Assembly (NCBI GenBank): GCA_937925595.1
Contig: CALALQ010000371.1
Location: forward strand, 1 to 7,567
DNA length: 7,567 nucleotides
Origin: an uncultured Demequina sp.
Lineage (GTDB): Bacteria; Actinomycetota; Actinomycetes; Actinomycetales; Demequinaceae
Direction of reading: 5' to 3'
The position numbers were made by a program, and so were the translations under genes. Below the pieces are notes generated by a model that was not told the origin of the DNA, ran no database searches, and saw nothing but the letters and a program-made list of their open reading frames with translations. This document shows positions 1 through 5,952 of this stretch, one piece after another (positions within the stretch are counted from its first letter, which is position 1; every line of letters starts with the position of its first letter).

Positions 1-809
1 TGCCGCTCGTGGTGTTCCAGCTCGTCATGTGCTTCGCGCCGCAGCTGTACTTCTACGCGATCGCGTTCGCAACACGAACGGGGCCGGGAACATATGACGC
101 ATCGGCGTGGACTCTCGACAACTTCGCGGCCCTCTTCGTCAACCCGCTCTACCAGGGCACCATTCAGACCACCTTGGGATTTGCGCTCTGCGTCGTGGTC
201 GTGGTTCTGGCGCTCGGGTTTCCGCTGGCGTATGTCATCTCGCGTCATCCACGGTTGCGTGGGCCGCTCTTGAGCATCATCATCATCACGTCGTTCACGA
301 GCGTGATCGTCCGCGTGCTCGGCTGGAAGATCCTGCTCGGTGACGCGGGGCCGATCAATTCCGCACTGCTCGCCATGGGCATCATCCATGAGCCGCTGAA
401 GCTGGTGAACAACTTCTTCGGAGCTGTCGTCGGCACGGTCAATGCAGTGCTCCCACTCGCGGTACTGCTGCTGATCCCCGTCGTCGATCAGGTCGCGAAA
501 AGCGTCGAGGATGCTGCGGCCGGACTCGGCGCAAGTCGTGCTCGCACCATGCTCCGCGTGGTGTTGCCGCTATCGCGTTCCGGGTTGCTCGGTTCGGCGT
601 TCGTGACCTTCGCATACGCGATGGGGAGCTTCACGACCCCCGCACTGCTCGGCGGGAATGCAGCAATCCTCCCTGTGATGATCGCGCAGCAAGTCCGCAC
701 GAGCGTCAACTACCCGATGGCCGCAACGCTCGCGGTGACCCTCATGGCGATCGTCGTCGCCGTGCTGCTCATCGCTACTCGGTTTGATCGACGAAAAGTG
801 ACCACATGA
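1..809 (+). CDS. ABC transporter permease, PotB/PotH-like (5' end outside window)
   Basis: This is an inner-membrane permease subunit of a binding-protein-dependent importer of the spermidine/putrescine class. The frame is open from position 3 to the TGA at 807-809 and enters the window inside the first hydrophobic segment, so only a short N-terminal piece is probably missing; the GTG at 9 is unlikely to be the true start. Several long hydrophobic stretches are visible, for example around IQTTLGFALCVVVVVLALGF and LLSIIIITSFTSVIVRVLGW. The cytoplasmic EAA loop that docks on the ATPase is seen as VEDAAAGLGASRARTMLRVVLPL. A conserved SFTTPALLGG-type segment follows, as in PotB-like permeases. 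The stop overlaps the next start (ATGA at 806-809), so the two permeases are coupled and likely form a heterodimer. The substrate cannot be fixed from the permease alone. Confidence 0.9.
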   Translation, partial: PLVVFQLVMCFAPQLYFYAIAFATRTGPGTYDASAWTLDNFAALFVNPLYQGTIQTTLGFALCVVVVVLALGFPLAYVISRHPRLRGPLLSIIIITSFTSVIVRVLGWKILLGDAGPINSALLAMGIIHEPLKLVNNFFGAVVGTVNAVLPLAVLLLIPVVDQVAKSVEDAAAGLGASRARTMLRVVLPLSRSGLLGSAFVTFAYAMGSFTTPALLGGNAAILPVMIAQQVRTSVNYPMAATLAVTLMAIVVAVLLIATRFDRRKVTT

Positions 810-1660
810 CCACGCCCAGGGAATCCGTGATGAAACAGCTGATGGCTCGAGCCTCCCGAGTTTCGCTGGTGGGGATCGTCATGGGTGCCGTTGCCGGGCT
901 GGCCCTCCTCGTCCTCGTGGGTCCGACGATCGTCGCGATCGTCGCGGCCTTTGGAAAGGACCGGTATTCCGCGTTCCCCCCCTCGGGTTGGACGCTGGAG
1001 TGGTTCACGACGATCGACCCGTCCTATCTCGATGCTGCGGGTACGAGTCTGACGCTGGCGGCCATCACTACTGTGGGCAGCATTGTGCTCGGCGTGCCCG
1101 CCGGGCTCGCGCTTGCGCGCTGGCGAGGTCGAGGGCAGGCCGCGATGAGCACGCTCGTGCGAAGCCCGATGCAGATTCCCTATGTGGTGTTCGGCGTCGC
1201 ATCGCTGCAGTTCTTCCTGCTCTTCGGCCGTCTGACCGGAGTGCAGGTGCTCGGAACACTATGGGGGCTGGTGCTCGCGCATATCGTCATCGCCACGCCG
1301 TACATGATCGGCGCGATTGTGCCGACCGCAATGGGGCTCAAGGAGAACGTCGAACTCGCTGCGTACGGCTTGGGAGCGGGGCGCATCCGAACCTTCTTCA
1401 CCGTCACCATTCCGGGTCTTAAGGACGCGATTGTCGCAGGCGCGCTGTTCTCGTTCCTGATTTCGTTCGATGATGTGCCGGTATCGCTCTTTCTCATCGG
1501 CGCAGGCACGCAGACGCTCCCGGTGAAGCTGTACTTCGATACGCAGTTCTCGCTCTCGCCGACGTTGTACGCCGTTGCGGCCGTCATCACCGTCCTGACG
1601 ACGCTTGCTGTCGTCCTCCTGATGCGCATTGTCGGCATAAAACGCCTTGCCGGAACCTGA
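806..1660 (+). CDS. ABC transporter permease, PotC/PotI-like
   Basis: This is the second permease of the importer, about 284 residues, the usual PotC length. It has an N-terminal membrane segment (GIVMGAVAGLALLVLVGPTI), further hydrophobic helices, and an EAA loop near NVELAAYGLGAGRIRTFFTV followed by TIPGL. The motif SFLISFDDVPVSLFLIG near the C-terminus is typical of PotC-type subunits, whose SFDD segment is well conserved. The start chosen here is the ATG overlapping the upstream stop. The ATG at 830 is an alternative: it has a better ribosome site (AGGGAA at 818-823) and would remove eight residues. The product should pair with the preceding permease and be energised by the ATPase encoded next. 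Confidence 0.92.
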   Translation: MTTPRESVMKQLMARASRVSLVGIVMGAVAGLALLVLVGPTIVAIVAAFGKDRYSAFPPSGWTLEWFTTIDPSYLDAAGTSLTLAAITTVGSIVLGVPAGLALARWRGRGQAAMSTLVRSPMQIPYVVFGVASLQFFLLFGRLTGVQVLGTLWGLVLAHIVIATPYMIGAIVPTAMGLKENVELAAYGLGAGRIRTFFTVTIPGLKDAIVAGALFSFLISFDDVPVSLFLIGAGTQTLPVKLYFDTQFSLSPTLYAVAAVITVLTTLAVVLLMRIVGIKRLAGT

Positions 1661-1671
1661 AACGGAGCCAT

Positions 1672-2811
1672 ATGAACGACACTCAAAGCGGGTCGCGGTC
1701 GCGGCTGCGCCTCGAACACGTCACCAAACGATTTCACGACACCTCGGTGGTGCGAGACATCTCCCTCGAAGTGCGCGCCGGGGAATTCCTCACCCTGCTC
1801 GGGCCCTCCGGCTGTGGAAAGACCACGCTTATCCGGATGATTGCTGGGTACATCGATCCGAGCGGCGGCCGGATCGTTCAGGAGGATCGAGACGTGACGC
1901 ACCTTCCGCCGCAGAGGCGGAACATGGGCATGGTCTTCCAGGATTATGCGTTGTTCGATCACCTGACGGTGCGTGACAACGTCGCGTTCGGTCCACGCGT
2001 CCGCGGGGCCAAGAAGGCGGAGAGCCGGGCGAAGGCTGGCGAAATGCTGGAACTCGTCGGCCTCCGCGCATCGGCCGGCAAATACCCCGCCCAGTTGTCT
2101 GGAGGCATGAGGCAGCGAGTCGCATTGGCGCGTGCGCTGGCCATCCAGCCTGACGTCCTCCTGCTCGACGAGCCATTCTCGGCACTGGATGCCAAGCTCC
2201 GGGTCTCGCTCCGTGACGAGGTACGGCGCGTGCAGAAGGCGACCGGCGTAACGACGATCCTCGTCACGCATGACCAAGAGGAGGCGTTCAGTGTCTCGGA
2301 TCGCGTCGTCGTCATGCGAGAGGGAACGATCGAACAGGTCGGCGGCCCACGCGATCTGTACTCCCGTCCGCGTACGCCGTTCGTCTTGGAGTTCGTGGGG
2401 CGCTCCTCGCGGGTGAAGGGACGGGTAGAGGCGTGCGGAGAAGGAAAGGCTCGGCTCGCGATCGGGACTGCGAAAGTGACCGCGACCGGCGATGAAGTGC
2501 TTTCGCAGGGAGAAGACGTCACGGTCGCCATCAGGCCGGAATCCGTTCAGCTTTTCGCCGTGGATGCCGCATCATCCCACGAGAACTCGTACCGGGGTGT
2601 GGTCCGGCGTACGGAGTTCGTTGGGTCGCATGAGCTTGCAGATGTCGAGGTTCCATCGCTTGGGATGGAGATCTGTGTCGAATCCTCGTCGGCCGATCGC
2701 GGCACGCGTTGGCGGGTCGACGACGCCGTCTCGGTGCGATTTTCGGCGGACGATGTCATTCTCATTCGTCTGTCGGAGGCGGGCGCCGCAGTGCTGGAAA
2801 AGGAATACTGA
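1672..2811 (+). CDS. ABC transporter ATP-binding protein, PotA-like, with TOBE domain
   Basis: This is the ATPase of the importer, 379 residues, the normal length for PotA/FbpC/CysA-type subunits. All nucleotide-binding motifs are intact: Walker A GPSGCGKTT (about 44-52), Q-loop glutamine at 90 (MVFQDYALF), signature LSGGMRQRVALARAL (about 142-156), Walker B VLLLDEP (about 162-168) with D-loop SALD, and switch histidine at 200 (VTHDQEEAF). After about residue 240 comes a TOBE-type regulatory domain with the typical VTVAIRPESVQLF segment. The start ATG is preceded by ACGGAG. It begins 11 bases after the PotC-like stop. Spermidine/putrescine is the best family match, but related ATPases serve iron, thiamine, phosphonate or opine importers, so the substrate is open. 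Confidence 0.94.
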   Translation: MNDTQSGSRSRLRLEHVTKRFHDTSVVRDISLEVRAGEFLTLLGPSGCGKTTLIRMIAGYIDPSGGRIVQEDRDVTHLPPQRRNMGMVFQDYALFDHLTVRDNVAFGPRVRGAKKAESRAKAGEMLELVGLRASAGKYPAQLSGGMRQRVALARALAIQPDVLLLDEPFSALDAKLRVSLRDEVRRVQKATGVTTILVTHDQEEAFSVSDRVVVMREGTIEQVGGPRDLYSRPRTPFVLEFVGRSSRVKGRVEACGEGKARLAIGTAKVTATGDEVLSQGEDVTVAIRPESVQLFAVDAASSHENSYRGVVRRTEFVGSHELADVEVPSLGMEICVESSSADRGTRWRVDDAVSVRFSADDVILIRLSEAGAAVLEKEY

Positions 2812-3237
2812 ATGTCAGACGTACAAGGAGCGGCCGAAATGGTTCCGGGCACAGACTTCCGCCGCCAGCTCCTCGGAGATGCGGCGGTCGAGCGGCATCT
2901 CAGCGGCCCCGCGCACGCGTCCGCACCCGAGCTGACTCGGTACATCGACGACAACCTCTTCGGCGAGGTCTGGCAGCAGCCGGGACTATCGAGCCGTGAG
3001 CGGGCGCTGGTGACTGTGTCGGCCTTCGCTGCCCTTGGCTTGACCGCGCAGCTTCGCACCTACGTAGGCGCCGCGCAGCGCCTCGGAGTCGAGCGGGATG
3101 CTCTGATTCAGACGATCGTGCAATTGGCGTTCTACATCGGTTTCCCCGCGGCTGGCAACGCGCTCGGCATCGTGGTAGAGGCGACGCAGCCGCGGAGCGA
3201 CGAGAGTTCTGAAGGAAAGGAACCGAGCAACACATGA
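2812..3237 (+). CDS. Carboxymuconolactone decarboxylase (CMD) family protein, divergent
   Basis: A 141-residue protein with the all-helical CMD fold. The region from about residue 57 to 120 matches the family pattern (LSSRERALVTVSAFAALG, then an A-x-x-x-G helix turn, then FYIGFPAAGNAL). True PcaC enzymes decarboxylate gamma-carboxymuconolactone in protocatechuate breakdown, but many paralogues are of unknown function. The CxxC pair of AhpD-type peroxidase relatives is absent. The position where PcaC relatives usually carry a His (L-x-x-H) reads Tyr84, and the Glu typical of the next helix reads Gln100, so classical activity is doubtful. Residues 128-141 form a polar tail. The ATG follows the preceding TGA directly, with AAAGGA upstream, and its own stop overlaps the aldehyde dehydrogenase start. 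The specific reaction is unknown. Confidence 0.85.
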   Translation: MSDVQGAAEMVPGTDFRRQLLGDAAVERHLSGPAHASAPELTRYIDDNLFGEVWQQPGLSSRERALVTVSAFAALGLTAQLRTYVGAAQRLGVERDALIQTIVQLAFYIGFPAAGNALGIVVEATQPRSDESSEGKEPSNT

Positions 3238-4655
3238 GAAGACTCACGCATTGGGTCGATGGGGCGCAGGTGGAGAACACGACCGATTCGTGGATCGACT
3301 CTGTCAACCCGGCGACCGGAACCGTCTGCGCGGCGGTGCCGGTCGCGGACCGTGAACTGGTCGACGGCGCAGTGGCGACCGCTCACCGCGCTCATCTCGA
3401 ATGGCGGCGGGTCAGCCCGTTCGAGCGCGCGCGAATCCTGCGGGAGATTGCGGCCGAGATCCGACGTCAGGGCGATCTGCTCGAGGAGCTTGAGCGTGAA
3501 GAGACAGGGAAGCCGCCGTCGGAGGGCGCGGCAGAGCTGGCGACGACGGCGGACTACTTCGATTTCTACGCGGGACTTGTTCACGCGCCGGTCGGTGAGG
3601 TGCTCGATTCGGGCCCGCACATGCGGTCGTTCACGCGTCGCGAGCCATTCGGCGTGATCGGCATCATCACTCCTTGGAATGGGCCGCTGACGCAGGCCGC
3701 GCGTGCGGCGGCCCCGGCGCTCGCCGTCGGGAATGGTGTGGTCGTCAAACCCTCGGAGGCGACGTCGTCAGCGACGGTCGAACTCGCGCGGATCGCGAGC
3801 GAAGCAGGGCTGCCAGCTGGTCTGTTCAACGTTGTGCTCGGGGACGGACGCGCAACCGGAACGGCCCTCGTGTCAAGTCCGCTCGTGCGGAAGGTCTCGT
3901 TCACCGGGTCCGTGCGTGCGGGACGTGAGGTCGCACAGCTTGCGGGCGAGCGTGTGATTCCGCTTACTCTTGAACTTGGTGGGAAGTCGGCGAACCTTAT
4001 CTTCGCGGACGCAGACCTCGAGGCGGCGATCGCCGGTTCGCTTCGTGCGTTCACCTGGAATGCCGGCCAGGTGTGCTCCGCGGGCACCAGGCTCTTGGTG
4101 CAGCGGAGCGTCCTCACCCAGGTGCTTGAAGGGCTGAAGCGGCTGAGCGCAGGGATCGTGCCTGGCGAGTCGATGGGGCCAATGATCACCCGCGGCCAGT
4201 ACGAAAAGGTGCTGGAGGCGTTCGAGACCGCTCAGCACGAGGGCGTCACGGTGGTGACGGGCGGCAAAGCGGTCGCAGATCGTAAGGGGTATTTCGTGCC
4301 CCCCACCGTCTTCTGTGATATCACACTCGACTCGAAACTTGTTCGCGAAGAGATCTTCGGGCCCGTCGTCGTCGTGATTCCATTCGATGACGAGGCGGAG
4401 GCCGTCGCGATCGCGAACGACTCTGATTACGGCCTTGCCGCCGGACTCTGGACGCGCGACGTGACGCGGGCACTGCGAGTATCCGAGCAACTTGATGCTG
4501 GGCAGGTCTACGTCAATCGGTGGGCAGCTGGCGTGACTGAACCATTTGGCGGCCACAAACTCAGCGGCTATGGCCGCGAGAAGGGCTTCCAGGCGCTCCA
4601 CGAATACACGCACATCAAGACGGTCTCCTTTGCCTTTTCCGAGGATTCCGAATGA
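3234..4655 (+). CDS. Aldehyde dehydrogenase family protein, NAD(P)-dependent
   Basis: A 473-residue soluble enzyme of the aldehyde dehydrogenase superfamily that oxidises an aldehyde to a carboxylic acid using NAD(P). The main active-site elements are present: oxyanion Asn149 in ITPWNGPL, cofactor Lys172 in VKPSEA, FTGSVRAG (about 223-230), general base Glu247 in LTLELGGKSAN, nucleophile Cys281 in NAGQVCSAGTR, EEIFGPV (about 372-378), and the C-terminal PFGGHKLSGYGREKG segment. Length and layout fit class 1/2 and betaine- or aminoaldehyde-type enzymes; the natural substrate cannot be read from sequence. The start ATG overlaps the CMD-family stop (ATGA at 3234-3237), with GAAGGAAAGGA upstream. 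In this operon it probably oxidises an aldehyde formed from the imported compound. Confidence 0.96.
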   Translation: MRRLTHWVDGAQVENTTDSWIDSVNPATGTVCAAVPVADRELVDGAVATAHRAHLEWRRVSPFERARILREIAAEIRRQGDLLEELEREETGKPPSEGAAELATTADYFDFYAGLVHAPVGEVLDSGPHMRSFTRREPFGVIGIITPWNGPLTQAARAAAPALAVGNGVVVKPSEATSSATVELARIASEAGLPAGLFNVVLGDGRATGTALVSSPLVRKVSFTGSVRAGREVAQLAGERVIPLTLELGGKSANLIFADADLEAAIAGSLRAFTWNAGQVCSAGTRLLVQRSVLTQVLEGLKRLSAGIVPGESMGPMITRGQYEKVLEAFETAQHEGVTVVTGGKAVADRKGYFVPPTVFCDITLDSKLVREEIFGPVVVVIPFDDEAEAVAIANDSDYGLAAGLWTRDVTRALRVSEQLDAGQVYVNRWAAGVTEPFGGHKLSGYGREKGFQALHEYTHIKTVSFAFSEDSE

Positions 4656-5134
4656 GCGCGGACGCGAGCATCAACCAGGCCGAGGAGTATGGCGCCGCTG
4701 AGCGATTCAGGTCCGCCTTGACCGCCGCGTGGGATGCCGCATGGAATCACGGCAAAGTCGAAGCACTCGATGCCATCCACACGGACGCGTTCCGCCGCGC
4801 GCATGCGCTCCGGACCGCGGTCTACACCCGTGACGACATGAAGGACATAATCCTCGGAGCCCGGGCGGCCTTCGAGGACCTGACGTCGCAGATCGACATG
4901 TTCGTCATCGAGGGCAACACTGCGGCGATCCTGTGGCACGGCAGCGGAACGCACACCGGAACCTTCATGGGGGTGCCTGCGACGGGACACGATCTGCGCT
5001 TCTTCGGCTCAGCATTCATCATTTTCGATGCCGACGGCCGGATCATCGAGGAGGTTTCGACCTGGAGTCCGAACGAGCTCCTCACCGCTGTGGGCGTACT
5101 GTCATTCAATTCCGCCGAGAGGAACCTCCCATGA
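4652..5134 (+). CDS. SnoaL/NTF2-like protein (ester-cyclase-like)
   Basis: A 160-residue protein with the cone-shaped NTF2-like fold signature of SnoaL-type polyketide cyclases and ester cyclases. An N-terminal helical segment (FRSALTAAWDAAWNHGKVEA) is followed by a D-A-I-H-T-D turn. A central strand ILWHGSGTHTGTFMGVPATG and a closing strand IIFDADGRIIEEVSTWSPN match the family pattern G-x-P-A-T-G, then D-G-x-I-x-E. Family members bind or isomerise small hydrophobic ligands, and many have unknown function. The start overlaps the aldehyde dehydrogenase stop (ATGA at 4652-4655) and the stop overlaps the flavin reductase start in the same manner, so it is expressed with both. It probably handles an intermediate of the pathway, but the reaction is inferred only from context. 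Confidence 0.85.
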   Translation: MSADASINQAEEYGAAERFRSALTAAWDAAWNHGKVEALDAIHTDAFRRAHALRTAVYTRDDMKDIILGARAAFEDLTSQIDMFVIEGNTAAILWHGSGTHTGTFMGVPATGHDLRFFGSAFIIFDADGRIIEEVSTWSPNELLTAVGVLSFNSAERNLP

Positions 5135-5613
5135 CCGGGTTCGAGCCCACCGATCTGCGGACCCTGCATGGCAAGTTCGTCACGGGTGTCACGGTGGTGA
5201 CGACCACGGATGACGTCACGCCCTACGGGCTAACCCTTAATGCCTTCTCGAGCCTCACGTTGGATCCCCCGCTCATCATGGTGTCGATTCAGACGAGCTC
5301 GGCGACGTACAAGCCGATGTTCTCCGCGAAACACTTTGCGGTGAACATCCTCGCGGCGGATCAGGAGCAGGTCGCGCGGACCTTCGCATCCAAGCGGGAC
5401 GACAAGTTCTCGGATGCCGAGTGGGCTCCGGGCCTGCACGGCAGTCCGATCCTGGACGGCGCCACGGCATGGCTCGAGGCGGAAACCACGGAGCGGGTGC
5501 GGGTCGGGACCCACACGCTTTTCGTCGGCCGGGTATGCGAGCTTGCCTTCACGCCGCGGCCGCCGCTCGTGTATGCGGGGGGCGCGTTCTTCGACGGGGC
5601 ACTGCTTGGCTGA
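5131..5613 (+). CDS. Flavin reductase-like, FMN-binding protein (HpaC type)
   Basis: A 160-residue member of the flavin reductase-like FMN-binding family. Typical features are the N-terminal LHGKFVTGVTVVTTT, the NAFSSLTLDPPLIMVSI segment that binds flavin, FAVNILAADQEQVARTFAS, and the C-terminal LVYAGGAFF. Such proteins use NAD(P)H to supply reduced FMN or FAD to a separate monooxygenase (two-component systems). No monooxygenase is in the window, so the partner is either upstream or elsewhere. The true start is the ATG at 5131, overlapping the SnoaL-like stop, with AGAGGA a suitable distance upstream; the frame is open further upstream but that part lies inside the preceding gene. It is the last clearly intact gene of the operon. 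Confidence 0.93.
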   Translation: MTGFEPTDLRTLHGKFVTGVTVVTTTDDVTPYGLTLNAFSSLTLDPPLIMVSIQTSSATYKPMFSAKHFAVNILAADQEQVARTFASKRDDKFSDAEWAPGLHGSPILDGATAWLEAETTERVRVGTHTLFVGRVCELAFTPRPPLVYAGGAFFDGALLG

Positions 5614-5653
5614 ATTCTCTGCTCGAGTGCTGATCACTAAGGGAAAGGACATC

Positions 5654-5825
5654 GTGGAGGTTCACGTCAGATCTGACGGAGTCAGCCTGCAAGAGGCGGA
5701 TGTCTGACGGAGTCAGCCTGCAAGAGGCGGATGAGTTCCGGGCATTCGACGCCGTCGTGCACGTCGTGCACTCGGCTGCTGAGATCGACCGAACGTTGCG
5801 CGAAGCAGGGCGGGAAGAGCTGTGA
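5654..5825 (+). pseudogene. Small unknown ORF interrupted by a 31-bp tandem duplication
   Basis: A GTG at 5654 with a strong ribosome site (AAGGGAAAGGA, 5639-5649) starts a frame that now ends after 17 codons at TGA 5705-5707, inside the second copy of a 31-bp duplication. Deleting one copy in thought gives a 46-codon frame that ends at TGA 5823-5825. It would contain LQEADEFRAFDAVVHVVHSA and then a charged helix, EIDRTLREAGREEL. The duplication also creates an ATG at 5700, from which a 41-residue protein with the same C-terminus could still be made; AAGAGG lies just upstream. I do not recognise the family. It follows the flavin reductase by 40 bases and its stop overlaps a GTG start, so it looks like a continuation of the operon. 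Confidence 0.5.
5672..5733 (+). repeat. Perfect 31-bp tandem direct repeat, two copies
   Basis: Positions 5672-5702 and 5703-5733 are identical and directly adjacent. Each unit begins TCTGACGGAGTCAG and ends GAGGCGGATG. Because 31 is not a multiple of three, the duplication shifts the reading frame of the small ORF that contains it. Each unit carries an inverted CTGAC-GGA-GTCAG element. The copies show no divergence, so the event is recent or maintained, or it is an assembly artefact. Confidence 0.95.
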
Positions 5826-5898
5826 CTGACGGGCAGGTGGCGATTTACCGCGCGTTCGTCCATCCAAGCCCTGGTCGCTTGGCTCGCGGCCCCCGCAA
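5822..5898 (+). pseudogene. 5' fragment of an unknown gene, cut at the tRNA remnant
   Basis: A GTG start at 5822 overlaps the stop of the preceding small ORF (GTGA at 5822-5825), the usual sign of translational coupling, and GGGAAG lies a few bases upstream. The frame begins MTDGQVAIYRAFVHPSPGRL and remains open to 6058. From 5899 onward it only reads through the antisense of a tRNA and then of the minus-strand regulator fragment, so that part is not believable protein. About 25 codons may therefore be the surviving start of a once longer gene. The short length prevents any family assignment, and chance cannot be excluded. Confidence 0.35.
5864..5882. other. Hairpin next to the 3' end of the tRNA remnant
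   Basis: CCAAGC (5864-5869) and GCTTGG (5877-5882) form a perfect 6-bp stem around a 7-base loop. It lies 16 bases beyond the CCA end of the minus-strand tRNA remnant. There is no T-tract in either direction, so it is not a convincing terminator. It could be an arm or hairpin retained next to the att-like site. Confidence 0.4.
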
Positions 5899-5952
5899 TG
5901 GAGCCGATGACGGGAATCGAACCCGCGCTGTCTGCTTGGGTAGCAGACGTTC
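5899..5952 (-). other. tRNA-Gly(CCC) 3' remnant, att-like site
   Basis: Read on the minus strand this is the 3' part of a tRNA. It has an anticodon stem TCTGC/GCAGA with loop TACCCAA (anticodon CCC, glycine), a variable region, an intact T-arm (GCGGG TTCGATT CCCGT), the 3' acceptor strand CATCGGC, discriminator T and an encoded CCA (TGG at 5899-5901 on the plus strand). The D-arm and 5' acceptor strand are missing; upstream the sequence becomes the regulator gene. Loop position 33, nearly always T, is A here. It cannot form a working tRNA. Fragments of this extent, from near the anticodon to CCA, are what integrases leave at the far end of elements inserted in tRNA genes. Confidence 0.85.

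Noticed and set aside
1180..2277. Long minus-strand open frame (365 codons) opposite the permease and ATPase genes
   Set aside because: It lies antisense to two genes with intact motifs and its product is rich in Arg and Pro with no recognisable domain, as expected of a shadow frame in high-GC DNA.
3873..4613. Minus-strand open frame (246 codons) opposite the aldehyde dehydrogenase
   Set aside because: The aldehyde dehydrogenase on the plus strand has its catalytic residues in this span; the antisense product shows no domain pattern.
5626..5640. Possible terminator after the flavin reductase (AGTG/CACT arms)
   Set aside because: The stem is only four base pairs with no T-tract, and it runs directly into the ribosome site of the next small frame.
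5414..5707. Open frame starting inside the flavin reductase and ending in the duplicated repeat
   Set aside because: The part before 5654 overlaps the reductase in another frame and looks random. Only the portion from the GTG at 5654, with its ribosome site, is credible.
5672..5733. CRISPR-like array
   Set aside because: Only two copies exist and they are directly adjacent with no spacer; this is a tandem duplication.
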